This document shows, piece after piece, positions 7,449 to 16,174 of a DNA stretch of 40,982 nucleotides. The notes beneath the pieces are model-generated. The model had not been told where the DNA came from. It made no database searches and saw only the letters and a program-made list of their open reading frames with translations. Every line of letters begins with the position of its first letter. Positions within the stretch are counted from its first letter, which is position 1. Origin of the DNA: Gemmatimonadota bacterium (GTDB lineage Bacteria; Gemmatimonadota; Gemmatimonadetes; Palauibacterales; Palauibacteraceae); the NCBI GenBank assembly GCA_022826685.1, contig JAJDUL010000008.1, positions 1 to 40,982 on the forward strand. Direction: 5' to 3'. A program made the translations under genes and the position numbers.

Positions 7449-8537
7449 CTACGGGTTCCCCCCCATCCGCTCCTGGTAGCGCGCGCCGCTCAGCACGTTG
7501 AACATCGCGTAGTTGCCCTCGTGGCACGCGTACTCGTAGAGCAGATGGTCGAAGCGCTTGAAGGGGACCTGGCCGCCCCAGGGGCTCGTGTACACCGCGG
7601 GATCGTCGATCGTGAACTCGTAGAGGATCGTCTCCTCGTCCACGCGCGTGAAGCGTTCGGTGACCTTCCGGTCCTTCGAGGGCGGGACCCCCCGGAACGC
7701 ATGCTCGGGGTTGAGGTTCGTCGTCTCGACGACGAGCGTTCCGTCCTCCCACCAGCCGACCGAGCTTCCGAACCACGGGGTCACGTGGCCCGGTGCGGGC
7801 CGGCTCTCGAGCTGCTCCTGCGGGTCGCGGATGGGGATGATCCGCGCGTCATGCACCATCTCGGCCATGATCACGACGAAGTCCTCGTTCTGCGCGATCG
7901 TGTAGCTGTTGTTGTACCAGTAGTTGGGGAGCATCGGCGGCCCGGCGCTCGATCCGAACGACACGATGCACCGTTCCGCGAGCGGCCGAAGCTCGGGGTG
8001 GTCGTACTGGCCGAATCCGGCGCGGAGTTCGGCCGCCTCCTCCAGCCGCCCGCGGGCCTCCGGCGTGAGGTCCGGAATCCGTCCATCCGGCGGGTCGGTG
8101 ACGAGGGAACTGCGCGGCTCGCCGTTCACGATCGCCACGCGTTCGCCCGGCTCCCGGTAGAACTCGTCGTAGCACGTCGTGGCCCCATCGATGCAGACCC
8201 GGTGCTCGCCCCCCGGCGGCAGCGGCCGGTCCGGGTCCACCGGAGCTGTCCGTTCGGCGACGGTCTCCGCCTGTCCGCCCTCTATGGCGGCGACTTCGTC
8301 CGGGCTCAGCACGGCCCCCCGGCCTTCGGGACGTTCGAAGGGGGTCAGCGTCTGATTGGTCCAGTTCCCCTGGAGATCGGGATGGCCGTGCGCGGTGAGC
8401 GGGGGCTCCCAGTCGCCGGAGGTGGTCTGCGTGCGTGCCGCGTCGGGCTGAACGAGTACGGCGGCAGCGGCAGCGAGCCCGAGGAGGCCGATCGCGACAT
8501 AGGTGAAGGGGCGCGCGGCGGGGTGATCCACGTTCAT
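7449..8537 (-). CDS. Exported protein of unknown function
   Basis: A 362-residue protein beginning with a signal-anchor-like segment (PFTYVAIGLLGLAAAAAVLV) followed by TQTTSGDWEPPLTAHGHPDLQGNWTNQTLTPFERP in two overlapping blocks. The DLQGNWTN and TPFERP motifs, the cysteine pair in HRVCIDGATTCYDEFYREPG, the YWYNNSYTIAQN block, and GSSVGWWEDGTLVVETTNL mark a family common in marine Gemmatimonadota and Acidobacteriota that has no assigned function as far as I know. I recognise no catalytic motif. The start is ATG at 8537 behind a strong GAGGAGG. The hairpin at 8619-8648 separates it from the upstream gene, so it probably has its own promoter in 8538-8618. Its end runs up against the dehydrogenase frame. 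Confidence 0.82.
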   Translation of the reverse strand: MNVDHPAARPFTYVAIGLLGLAAAAAVLVQPDAARTQTTSGDWEPPLTAHGHPDLQGNWTNQTLTPFERPEGRGAVLSPDEVAAIEGGQAETVAERTAPVDPDRPLPPGGEHRVCIDGATTCYDEFYREPGERVAIVNGEPRSSLVTDPPDGRIPDLTPEARGRLEEAAELRAGFGQYDHPELRPLAERCIVSFGSSAGPPMLPNYWYNNSYTIAQNEDFVVIMAEMVHDARIIPIRDPQEQLESRPAPGHVTPWFGSSVGWWEDGTLVVETTNLNPEHAFRGVPPSKDRKVTERFTRVDEETILYEFTIDDPAVYTSPWGGQVPFKRFDHLLYEYACHEGNYAMFNVLSGARYQERMGGNP

Positions 8538-8618
8538 CGTTCCTCCTCGGTGCCGGCAGCGGAATCGGCCGTATCGCCAATCTGCGGTTCCGGACCGTGG
8601 AGCGCGAGACGTGAAACG

Positions 8619-8648
8619 CGAAAGGGCCCGGAAGACCGGGCCCTTTCG
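8619..8648 (-). terminator. Strong hairpin, probable intrinsic terminator
   Basis: A perfect 13-base-pair stem with a four-base loop (arms 8619-8631 and 8636-8648, loop 8632-8635), lying 29 bases after the stop of the 8678-9934 gene. The T tract after the stem on the minus strand is poor (TTTC within the stem base, then GCGTTTCACG), so efficiency is uncertain, but stem strength and position fit transcription termination. It could also act as an RNA-stabilising element for the upstream message. Confidence 0.7.
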
Positions 8649-8677
8649 TGGAGCAATCAGGCGTGACAGCGTCGGAG

Positions 8678-9934
8678 TTAGCGACCTCCACCGCGCCGCC
8701 GCGCGGTACGTCCCGTCGAGCTTCCCCCGCTCGAGCGGCCTCCCGAGGTGCCGACCGTCGAGCTTCCGCTTCGCCCCGTCCCGCTCCGTCCCGTCGCGCT
8801 TCGCCCGGTCGAGCGGCCTCCCGAGGTGCCGACCGACGCGGCCCCTCTCGGCGCGCTGAAGGACCCGGCTCCGATTCTGGAACTTCCGCTGCTGTAGCCC
8901 CGCCCGTTGATGACCCGGCCGCCGCTGTTTTCGCGGCCGGTGCGGATGATCACCGGGCCGTAACCATAGCCATAGCCGTACCCGTAGCCGTACCCGCCGC
9001 CATAGAAGGGGTATCCGTACCCGAAGCCGAAGGGCGAGTAGCCGTATCTGGACCAGCCGAAGCGGCCGTAGGGGTAACCCCAGCCGTAGATCGGGTCGTA
9101 GTATCCGCCGACGCCGCCCCAGGCCCGTTCGCCGCCGCCGCCGTCCGTGGACACCGCGAAGCGCTCCGGATAGCTCCGTGCGACCATCATGTCGATGACG
9201 CCCTCCGACACGCCGGCATCGGCGAGTTGGACGAGCCGGTCGGCGTCGATTTCGAGCGGCGTCTCGTGTTCGACGATCCAGGCCTCCACGGCCTCGGGAT
9301 CCACGTGAGCCTGCGCCTCGATGATGTCGTCGACCGAATACCGCCCGGACGCCGCGAGTCGCAGCGAGCGCACGGCCATACTCCGGTCGGCCGCGATCTC
9401 GCCCAGGCCGACGGCCTCGGCCTGACTCTGCGTGGCCAGCCGGTATCGCGTCACCCACGTCACCTTCTCGCCGCCGACCGTGACGACCCGTGCATCGATC
9501 CAGGCGTCGGACGAGATCATCGCGAACATTCCGCTCGACGATCGATCGACCCCGCCCTCGCAGGCCTGGTCCACGTCCATGAACACCCGGCCCGGGCGGG
9601 AGGCGAAGACCGCGCGGCGCGATCCGCTGCAGCCCTCCCGGGTGGCCTCGTGCGGCTGTCCATCCGCCCGCACGATCTCCCGGGCCGCGATCTCGCCGTC
9701 TTCCACGGCGATCATCTCGACGCCGGCCTCTTCCGCGCTCGGCTGGAAGCAGAGCAGTGATTCGGGCGCGTCCGCGGTCGTCGAGGTACGAACAGGCTGC
9801 CAGCAACCCATCCAGGCGAGCCAGCGTTCGTCCATCTCCTGCGCCGTCGCGGTCGACAGCGGCCCGGCCGCGAGCATCATGCCCGCCGCTACGAAGAGAG
9901 CGGAGCCGATTCCAGCAGTTCGCTGTTTCATCAT
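8678..9934 (-). CDS. Exported repeat-rich protein of unknown function
   Basis: A 418-residue protein with a signal peptide (about 1-31, ending STATAQ), a folded N-terminal region with cysteines (LAWMGCWQPVR, SLLCFQPSAEEA, REGCSGSRRAVF) to about residue 270, and a long low-complexity C-terminus. That tail has a Gly/Tyr/Phe/Trp-rich part (alternating GY about residues 310-326), then Ser/Gly/Arg repeats ending TARRRGGGR. The middle includes DADRLVQLADAGVSEGVIDMMV in pieces, a helical motif also found in other Gemmatimonadota exported proteins. The tail would be flexible, basic and aromatic, suited to binding polyanions or surfaces; no function can be assigned. ATG at 9934 was chosen at the signal start. 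It follows the small beta-barrel gene after 19 bases, so the two may share a transcript. Confidence 0.8.
   Translation of the reverse strand: MMKQRTAGIGSALFVAAGMMLAAGPLSTATAQEMDERWLAWMGCWQPVRTSTTADAPESLLCFQPSAEEAGVEMIAVEDGEIAAREIVRADGQPHEATREGCSGSRRAVFASRPGRVFMDVDQACEGGVDRSSSGMFAMISSDAWIDARVVTVGGEKVTWVTRYRLATQSQAEAVGLGEIAADRSMAVRSLRLAASGRYSVDDIIEAQAHVDPEAVEAWIVEHETPLEIDADRLVQLADAGVSEGVIDMMVARSYPERFAVSTDGGGGERAWGGVGGYYDPIYGWGYPYGRFGWSRYGYSPFGFGYGYPFYGGGYGYGYGYGYGYGPVIIRTGRENSGGRVINGRGYSSGSSRIGAGSFSAPRGAASVGTSGGRSTGRSATGRSGTGRSGSSTVGTSGGRSSGGSSTGRTARRRGGGR
8731..8835 (-). repeat. Two identical 27-base direct repeats inside a coding tail
   Basis: The 27 bases at 8731-8757 recur exactly at 8809-8835, a period of 78 bases (26 codons, in frame), both encoding Ser/Gly/Thr/Arg repeats of the 8678-9934 protein. 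The sequence between them consists of degenerate shorter copies of a Thr-Gly-Arg-Ser unit. Slippage or recombination between the copies would shorten or lengthen the tail without changing the frame. Confidence 0.85.
8956..9000 (-). repeat. Hexanucleotide repeat encoding Gly-Tyr pairs
   Basis: Tandem six-base units (CCATAG, CCGTAG and CCGTAC variants on the plus strand) encode about eight alternating Gly-Tyr pairs in the 8678-9934 protein. The third-position variation shows the array is not a recent expansion. Confidence 0.75.
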
Positions 9935-9953
9935 GTGATCATACCTCGAAGTT

Positions 9954-10700
9954 TTACAGCCGTACCGAGAAGCCGAACGCGGCGCGGAGTCCGTTCAGGT
10001 CGATCTTGTCGAACCCGATGAAGCTCTGCCCCATGTCCGCGCTGGCCCAAGAATAACGGGCTTCGGCGGTCAAAATCCACCGCAGCCCGAGCGAGTAGTC
10101 GAATCCGGCCGTCACGTAGCCGAGCAGGGATCCGTTGCTGGAGGAGAAGTAGTCGTAGAAGATGTCGAGCGTTTCGTAATCGACGAACTCGCCGTCCTGC
10201 TCGAATTCGTACCACACGAAACCGGCGCCGCCTCCGACGAAGGGAGCGAACTTGCCGGGGATCCAGGCGAGATCGCTGATCCGCCGTCCCCTCTCCGTGA
10301 GGTAGGCCTTCAGGCCGACCGTGAACGGGACGCGGCGGAAATCCGTCGTCTGCAGGATCGGCAGGTCGTCCGTGCCGATGAACTCGCGGGACTCGGAGTC
10401 GATCTGGCTGTTCTCGTACCCGAGGCCCAGCGCAAGATCGATGCGGTCGGAGAGCCGGATGCCGAGGTCGGCGCCGAGCGCCACCGCATTGAAATCCCTC
10501 TTCTCGACGGTGAGTTCTTCGCGCGTGAAATCGAAGATGTCGCTGTCCGCGCGGGGTATCGCGTACCCGATCCGGGCGCCGAGCGTGATGGAAGGACGCC
10601 CGAACAGAAAGTCCTGCGCCGCGAGGGCCTCGGCCGCCCAGGCTCCCCCGATGACGACGAGGACGGCCGCCATCGAGGATTGTCTGAATCGGTACTTCAC
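9954..10700 (-). CDS. Small outer-membrane beta-barrel protein
   Basis: A 248-residue protein. The signal peptide (KYRFRQSSMAAVLVVIGGAW to EALAAQ) is followed by alternating amphipathic strands separated by acidic turns: ITLGARIGYAIPRAD, FNAVALGADLGIRLSDR, IDLALGLGYENS, FAPFVGGGAGFVWYEF, LLGYVTAGFDYSLGLRW, ILTAEARYSWASAD, and a last strand GLRAAFGFSVRL. This is the pattern of eight- to ten-strand OmpA/OmpW-like barrels; there is no C-terminal peptidoglycan-binding domain. The start is GTG at 10700, eight bases behind a perfect AAGGAGG; the longer frame to 10781 is rejected for that reason. Function is unknown (structural or small-molecule passage). It probably leads a two-gene transcript with the 8678-9934 gene. 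Confidence 0.85.
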   Translation of the reverse strand: MKYRFRQSSMAAVLVVIGGAWAAEALAAQDFLFGRPSITLGARIGYAIPRADSDIFDFTREELTVEKRDFNAVALGADLGIRLSDRIDLALGLGYENSQIDSESREFIGTDDLPILQTTDFRRVPFTVGLKAYLTERGRRISDLAWIPGKFAPFVGGGAGFVWYEFEQDGEFVDYETLDIFYDYFSSSNGSLLGYVTAGFDYSLGLRWILTAEARYSWASADMGQSFIGFDKIDLNGLRAAFGFSVRL

Positions 10701-10870
10701 GTTGCCTCCTTCAAGGCGCCTGAGCGGAACGTCCGCTTGCGCCAACCGGGTTTTCGGTCTGCCACCCCTAACACGAAGCAATCCCCGGACGGGTCACATC
10801 TTCACCGGTCACCCGCCCGCAAACGCTCCGCAGACGCCGCCGCAGCCCCGGCCCTGCCCTCGCCGACCCT

Positions 10871-11542
10871 CTAGCGGCTTGTCACGACCACCGGCGTTTC
10901 CTGCTGGACCTCGCCGCCGTCCGCGTCCTGCGCCGTGACCGTGATCGTCGTGGCCCCCACCGTCACGCCGACGACCGTGAGCGCGTTGCCCGAAACCACT
11001 CCCACCGCCACCAGGGGGTTCGCGGTCGTGACACTGAACGTCAGGTCGTCGCCCTCCGGGTCGCTGAAGTACTGCGACAGGTCGATCTGGCGCACCTGGC
11101 CTGTCGTCAGCCGCAGTGGCGGGAGCGACTGCGCCACGACCGGCGGCTCGTTCGGCACGGTGATCAGGAAGTTCTGCACGGCTTCACCGCCGGCCTGATC
11201 GCGGGCGAAGAGAAACCCGCCCGCCTGTCCCGTCCCGACCCCGACCACGGTCATCCGGCTGCCGGCGACGGAGACTCCGGCCACGAGGGCGTTCGACGTC
11301 CCCGCGCCGTACAGAAGCGGGTCGCCGTCCGGGTCCTGGAAGAAGCCCGACACGTCCACAATCACGTGGTCGCCGGCCGCCACCGTCACCGGCGGCACGA
11401 TGCCCACCGCGACCGGAGCTTCGTTCGCGGGCGTGGGCTCCATCGTGTCCTCGCTCTCGATGCAGGCCCCGGCGACGAGTACGGACAACGCCACGGCGAC
11501 GCAGACGCCCGCGCGTCCGGAATTCAGATGTTCACGCAGCAT
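10871..11542 (-). CDS. Lipoprotein with two Ig/cadherin-like repeats
   Basis: A 223-residue lipoprotein; the signal ends SVLVAGAC with lipidated Cys27. Two homologous beta-sandwich repeats follow. Repeat one runs from PPVTVAAGDHVIVDVSGFFQ to about residue 118 and includes DPDGDPLLYGAG. Repeat two begins LPPLRLTTGQVRQIDLSQYF and contains DPEGDDLTFSVTTANPLVAV and ATTITVTAQDADGG. The DPDGDPL/DPEGDDL motifs are calcium-binding-like turns typical of cadherin-like and putative-Ig domains. Probably a surface adhesin or a structural fragment; no enzyme domain is attached. The stop is 170 bases before the next gene and the start lies 58 bases after the PQQ dehydrogenase stop, so it may be the second gene of that transcript. 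Confidence 0.82.
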   Translation of the reverse strand: MLREHLNSGRAGVCVAVALSVLVAGACIESEDTMEPTPANEAPVAVGIVPPVTVAAGDHVIVDVSGFFQDPDGDPLLYGAGTSNALVAGVSVAGSRMTVVGVGTGQAGGFLFARDQAGGEAVQNFLITVPNEPPVVAQSLPPLRLTTGQVRQIDLSQYFSDPEGDDLTFSVTTANPLVAVGVVSGNALTVVGVTVGATTITVTAQDADGGEVQQETPVVVTSR

Positions 11543-11600
11543 TTTTGTCTTCTTCCTTCAGCTCTTGAGAAGGGTTCAGCCCCTCCGGCCCGAGTGGCCG

Positions 11601-13667
11601 TCAGGGCAGGGCCATCGCCGCAAGTCCGTCGGTCAGCTGAATGATCACATACTGCTTGCCCTCGTGGACCCAGCTCGACATCCCGTAGCGCGTGTTGCCG
11701 GGCAACTCCACCTGCCCCACGCGCTCGCCGGTCCGCTTGTCGATCGCGAACAGGTGCGGCGTCCCATCGCTCGTCTGTCCAGACGCAAGAAGGAGCGTCG
11801 GAGTTGCAACCATGGCGGAGTGGCCCCGCCGGCCCTGGTTCGGGTTCACGTCCACTCCCTGCAGCATCGGATGGTCGCGGATCACCGCCTGCTGCCGCTC
11901 CGGCGCGTCGCCGTGCGGGATCATCCACAGGTGTTCGCCCGTGTTCACGTCGATCGCCGTGATCCGCCCGACCGGTCCCTTCCAGATCCTCAGCCCCTCG
12001 ACCGTCGCCTGGTCCGCCGTGTTTTCCGTCACGACGCCGGTCGCGCGGGAGAATTCGGAGTGTGTGACTCCCGTCTGTTCCGGTCCGTCGAGTTCGGATT
12101 CGATGCCCGGAGCCACCATCACCGGCGAGCATCCGCTCGTCGACGTGACGAAGACGACCCCGTTCACCGGGTCGGCGGCGGGCGGCCCCGTGATGTTCGC
12201 GCCCCCGCCCCCGCCGGGGCAGAACAGCGCCGGCCCATCGCCATCCGGGTTCCCGACGTGCGTCGGCGGGTTGAAGAGTGGCACGAAGAGATCGTTCTCC
12301 CGCGCGTACTCGAGCGCCATCTCGCGCAGTTCCGGCGTGTAGTCGATGAGGTCCTGCTCCGTGCGGCCCTGCAGGTCGTAGGGCAGGGGCCACGTCGGGT
12401 GCGGCTGGGTCTCGGAGAGCTTCTCGCCCGGCACCTTCGACTGCGGGACCGGCCGCTCCTCGATGGGCCAGATCGGCTCGCCCGTCTCGCGGTCGAGCGC
12501 GTAGAGCCACGACTGCTTCGTCGCCTGGAAGACGCCCTTGATCGGCCGTCCGTCCACGACGACGTCCATCAGGATGGGAGCGGTCGGCGTATCGTAGTTC
12601 CAGATGTCGTGATGCACGAACTGGAAGTGCCAGCGGCGCTCCCCCGTCTCCACGTCGAGCGCGACGATGCTCGTGCTGAAGAGGTTGTCGCCGGGGTGGA
12701 AACCGCCGTAGTAGTCGATCGTGGCGCCGTTCGTGACGAGGTAGACGAGTCCGAGTTCGGGATCCGCCGAGAGCGGCGCCCACGGAGAGACGTCACCGGT
12801 CCACTGCCACGCGTCGTTCTCCCACGTCTCGTGTCCGAACTCCCCCGGTCGCGGGATGACGTGGAACTTCCACTTGAAGTCCCCCGTGCGGGCGTCGTAG
12901 GCCAGAATGTCGCCCGGGACCATCTCCTTCCGCGTCTGGTTGTATCCCTGCTCGGCGGAGTTGCCGACGACGACCACGCCGTTCACGACGATGGGAGGAG
13001 AGGACGAGGTGATGTACCCGATCTCGAGCGGCATCCCCTGATCCGGGTCGTACTCCTGGTTCAGGTTCTCCCACGGCCCCCAGCCCTCGATGAGGTCCTT
13101 CACGAGGTCCACCGTCCCGGAGGACGGGAATCCCGGCAGCGGCACCGGCTCGCCCCAGTCTTCGAGCGGCTGTCCCGTGTCGGCGTCGAGCGCGTAGAGG
13201 AAGAACCCGGGACTGAGGATGTAGACGACGCCGCGTCCATCGACCTCGGCGTAGGCGACGCCCTTGCCGTACGCCTTTCGCATCGAGTACTCGTGCCGCC
13301 AGGTCATGGGCTCCGAGAAGCTCCACAGGAGTCTTCCGTCGGAGGGGTCGAGGGCGATGACATGCCGGTTCTCGCCCGTCACCGTGATCATCTTTCCGTC
13401 CACGTAGGACGGCGTGGCCCGCGCCGTGCTCGGCCCGAAGCTCGAAGCGTCCCAGCGCCACGCGACCTCGAGGCTCTCGAAATTGGAGGCATCGATCTGG
13501 GTCGCCGGCGTGTAGCGGGTGTGCCAGGCGTCGCCGCCGAGGTAGGTCCACGCGGCTCCCTCCACGCCCGGGCCCTGCGCCGCGGCGGGGGTGACCGCCA
13601 GGGCTCCGAAGAGGAGGGGGAGAAGAAGGGCGCTGCTCGGCCGCCAGCTCCAGTGGTTCTTCATCAT
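11601..13667 (-). CDS. PQQ-dependent beta-propeller dehydrogenase, exported
   Basis: A 688-residue periplasmic quinoprotein of the glucose/alcohol dehydrogenase type. It has a signal peptide ([20 protein letters not shown]) and an eight-bladed propeller with repeated PQQ-type W/G motifs: [57 protein letters not shown] and [15 protein letters not shown]. The N-terminal [15 protein letters not shown] and the C-terminal [16 protein letters not shown] are family hallmarks. The vicinal-cysteine pair of methanol dehydrogenases was not seen, and no heme motif is present, so a separate electron acceptor is needed. The divergent cytochrome c-containing gene at 13866 is the obvious candidate. The substrate is probably a sugar or alcohol but cannot be fixed. 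The start is the first ATG of an ATGATG pair. No pqq biosynthesis genes lie in the window. Confidence 0.9.
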   Translation of the reverse strand: MMKNHWSWRPSSALLLPLLFGALAVTPAAAQGPGVEGAAWTYLGGDAWHTRYTPATQIDASNFESLEVAWRWDASSFGPSTARATPSYVDGKMITVTGENRHVIALDPSDGRLLWSFSEPMTWRHEYSMRKAYGKGVAYAEVDGRGVVYILSPGFFLYALDADTGQPLEDWGEPVPLPGFPSSGTVDLVKDLIEGWGPWENLNQEYDPDQGMPLEIGYITSSSPPIVVNGVVVVGNSAEQGYNQTRKEMVPGDILAYDARTGDFKWKFHVIPRPGEFGHETWENDAWQWTGDVSPWAPLSADPELGLVYLVTNGATIDYYGGFHPGDNLFSTSIVALDVETGERRWHFQFVHHDIWNYDTPTAPILMDVVVDGRPIKGVFQATKQSWLYALDRETGEPIWPIEERPVPQSKVPGEKLSETQPHPTWPLPYDLQGRTEQDLIDYTPELREMALEYARENDLFVPLFNPPTHVGNPDGDGPALFCPGGGGGANITGPPAADPVNGVVFVTSTSGCSPVMVAPGIESELDGPEQTGVTHSEFSRATGVVTENTADQATVEGLRIWKGPVGRITAIDVNTGEHLWMIPHGDAPERQQAVIRDHPMLQGVDVNPNQGRRGHSAMVATPTLLLASGQTSDGTPHLFAIDKRTGERVGQVELPGNTRYGMSSWVHEGKQYVIIQLTDGLAAMALP

Positions 13668-13865
13668 CCGTCCGCTCTCGCTGTTCTCTCTTCCGCAGTT
13701 CGCCGTCCGATGTCCGGCAAGGATAACACTCCATCGTGGACGCGCGTTTCCCGGGACGCAACGGCTCCTTGCACGCAGGCGACGTTTCTTCGCACTGTAT
13801 CTGGCAGCTAAAGAGGAGTCGCTGGAAGGGCAGCGGGAGAAGTGCCATCTGCAGGAGGAGGCCTC

Positions 13866-15260
13866 ATGCGTGGATCGCATCGTTACTCGAGCCATGCCTG
13901 GTCGCATGCAACGGTCCTGGCCATCGTCATCATGCCCCTGGCCCTGGGTCTCACGTTCGGCGACCTCGCCGGACAGGGACCGGCGGCGAACGGCGTGAAC
14001 GGCACCGACGGGGCGGAGGTCGACGTCACATTCTCGAGGGATGTCGCTCCGATCCTGCAGGCGAACTGCCAGATCTGCCATCGGCCGGGGTCCGTGGGTC
14101 CGATGTCGCTCCTCACGTACCGTGACACGCGCCGCTGGGCTTCGCGCATGAAGGATCTCGTCTCGAAGCGGCTCATGCCCCCCTTCCACCTCGACACGGG
14201 AATCGGGATCCAGGACATCAAGGATGACTGGCGGCTGAGCGAGGAGGACATCGAGACGGTCGTCGCGTGGGCGGACGCCGGAGCGCCGGAGGGCGACCCG
14301 GCCGACATGCCGCCCCCGATCGAGTGGCCGAGCGAGCAGAAGTGGCAGCTCGAGGATCTCATCGGCCCGCCCGATCACGTGATCAGGTCGAAGCCGTTCG
14401 ACGTACCGGCCGAGGGTGGCGACACCTGGTGGCGGCCGCGGGTGCCGACGGGCCTCGAAGAGGATCGCTGGGTGAGGGCGTTCGAGACGCGCCCCTCGTT
14501 CCCGGCCGGGCGCCAGGTCCTCCACCACGCGATCCCCCGCCTTCTGCGGCTCGACGAAGACGGTGAGTATCAGCGCTTCCAAAGTCTCTCCGAGTACGCC
14601 ATGGGCAAGGTCGGCGAACTCGTGCCCGGGGATGCGGGCCGCCTCCTGAAGGCGAACGACATGATCGAGTGGGACGCGCACTACTATCCCATGGGATACG
14701 ACGTCCCCGGCGACCAGGTCGAACTCGGGATCTGGTTCCACGAGGAGGGCTACAAGCCGGAGTTCCAGCAGGACCTGCGCCTCTATCCCCTCAGGGGCGA
14801 CATCGCGCTCGCGCCGGGGGGCACCGCGATGACGCAGGGGTTCATGCGCTGGGACCACCCGGTGAGGCTCGACAGCTTCCAGCCGCACGGGCATGTCCAC
14901 CTGCACGCCATGTCGATCCAGGCGCTCTACCCCGACGGCAGGCTGGAGCTGATCAGCATGGTCACGGATTTCGACGCCCGCTGGCATCACAGCTACATCT
15001 ACGAGGATGACGTCGCGCCGCTGCTCCCGCCCGGGACGGTCCTCGTCATGACCGGGTGGTACGACAACACGGCGGAGAACGAACTGACGCCGGACCCCGA
15101 AATCTGGTACGCCCGCGGCGACCGCACCGGGGACGAGATGTCGCATGCTTGGCTCGCCGTGACGCACCTCACGGAGGAAGGCTACCAGCGGCTGGTCGAG
15201 GAGCGTGAGAAGAAGCTCGCGACCGACGACGACAACGACGACAGCAACGACAACAACTGA
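13866..15260 (+). CDS. Heme c / copper type II monooxygenase-like fusion, exported
   Basis: A 464-residue exported protein in two parts. After a signal segment ([17 protein letters not shown]) comes a cytochrome c-like domain: [20 protein letters not shown] gives a CxxCH heme site (Cys68, Cys71, His72). The rest resembles the copper type II ascorbate-dependent monooxygenases (PHM/DBH), and all metal ligands of PHM have visible equivalents: His220-His221 (VLHHAIPR), His272 (WDAHYYP), His341-x-His343 ([11 protein letters not shown]) and Met425 (TGDEMSHAW). PHM enzymes hydroxylate C-H bonds with two copper ions and an electron donor; here the fused heme could supply electrons. The C-terminus ends in an Asp/Asn tail. 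ATG at 13866 has GGAGGAGG upstream. It faces the PQQ dehydrogenase across 198 bases and leads a plus-strand cluster. Confidence 0.87.
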   Translation: MRGSHRYSSHAWSHATVLAIVIMPLALGLTFGDLAGQGPAANGVNGTDGAEVDVTFSRDVAPILQANCQICHRPGSVGPMSLLTYRDTRRWASRMKDLVSKRLMPPFHLDTGIGIQDIKDDWRLSEEDIETVVAWADAGAPEGDPADMPPPIEWPSEQKWQLEDLIGPPDHVIRSKPFDVPAEGGDTWWRPRVPTGLEEDRWVRAFETRPSFPAGRQVLHHAIPRLLRLDEDGEYQRFQSLSEYAMGKVGELVPGDAGRLLKANDMIEWDAHYYPMGYDVPGDQVELGIWFHEEGYKPEFQQDLRLYPLRGDIALAPGGTAMTQGFMRWDHPVRLDSFQPHGHVHLHAMSIQALYPDGRLELISMVTDFDARWHHSYIYEDDVAPLLPPGTVLVMTGWYDNTAENELTPDPEIWYARGDRTGDEMSHAWLAVTHLTEEGYQRLVEEREKKLATDDDNDDSNDNN

Positions 15261-15279
15261 CCTGCAACTGAGACGGAAC

Positions 15280-16155
15280 ATGCGGATCGCACATATCGCG
15301 GCCGTCCTGGTCGCCGCGCAGGTGGCGCCGGCCTCCCTGATCGGGGGGCCGGCATCCGTTCACGCCCAGCAGGTGCAGCGGCTGCCGCTCGCGCCCATCC
15401 CGGCGAAGGGGGAGCCGGTGGCCCCCTTCTTCGAGGGCTGGTACCGGAACGACGACGGCTCCTTCACTTTCTCGTTCGGCTACTTCAACCTGAACCGGGA
15501 GGAAGTCCTCGACGTCCCGCTCGGCGCGGAGAACCACGTCGAGCCGCGCGAGTTCGACGGGATGCAGCCGACGCACTTCCCGGTCCGGCCTCGCCGCGAC
15601 AGGGGCGTGTTCTCCGTCACCGTGCCGTCGAGCTGGGAGGACGGCGAGCAGCGCGTCGTGTGGACGATCACGACGAACGGGGTCACCTATTCGGTGCCGG
15701 CGCGCGTCTTCGCTCCGGCGATGCAACTCGACTACGGGCCGCGAGCCATGGGGTCGGTGCCGCCGCTCGTCCGCTTCGATCCCGGGGGGGAGGCGGGCCA
15801 GCACGTCCAGGGCGTGTGGGGCGAGCCGCGCGGCGCGAAGGTGGGCGAACCGCTCACGCTCCAGTTGTGGACCGAGGAGGTCTCCGTCCGCGACCCGGAG
15901 GACCTGGTGAACCAGGAGGTCGACGTGGAGGTGACCTGGTTCAAGCACCAGGGCCCCGCCGCCGAGGTGGAGTTCGAGCCGTGGCAGATCACCGTGGCGG
16001 GCGGGGCCGGCGAGGCGACGACCGCCGCCACGTTCCGCGAGCCGGGCGAGTACATCCTGCGGGCGCGCGTCGACAACTGGGACGCGAACGACAGTTCCGG
16101 CGGAAACCAGTGCTGCTGGAGCAACGCCTACGTCCGGGTGACCGTCACCCCCTGA
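15280..16155 (+). CDS. Exported protein of unknown function, redox-cluster member
   Basis: A 291-residue exported protein with signal [20 protein letters not shown] and cleavage near VHAQQ. The first half is a family-like block ([20 protein letters not shown], then [20 protein letters not shown], the [20 protein letters not shown] region, and [20 protein letters not shown]). The second half is a beta-sandwich ([20 protein letters not shown], then [20 protein letters not shown]) ending [17 protein letters not shown] with a vicinal Cys pair. I recognise no enzyme motif; members with the FEGWYRN start occur beside PQQ and cytochrome genes in related genomes as far as I recall, which would fit an accessory subunit. 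The start, ATG at 15280, lies 19 bases after the copper/heme gene stop behind GAGACGG, so it is very likely co-transcribed. Confidence 0.78.
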   Translation: MRIAHIAAVLVAAQVAPASLIGGPASVHAQQVQRLPLAPIPAKGEPVAPFFEGWYRNDDGSFTFSFGYFNLNREEVLDVPLGAENHVEPREFDGMQPTHFPVRPRRDRGVFSVTVPSSWEDGEQRVVWTITTNGVTYSVPARVFAPAMQLDYGPRAMGSVPPLVRFDPGGEAGQHVQGVWGEPRGAKVGEPLTLQLWTEEVSVRDPEDLVNQEVDVEVTWFKHQGPAAEVEFEPWQITVAGGAGEATTAATFREPGEYILRARVDNWDANDSSGGNQCCWSNAYVRVTVTP

Positions 16156-16174
16156 CCGCCTGACAGGAGGCGCC

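Noticed and set aside
13842..13866. Upstream ATG for the heme/copper gene
   Set aside because: The ATG at 13866 has a strong ribosome site directly before it, and the extension adds no signal features.
15205..15279. Thr-rich N-terminal extension of the 15280 gene
   Set aside because: It is the out-of-frame reading of the Asp/Asn tail of the previous gene; the signal peptide starts at 15280.
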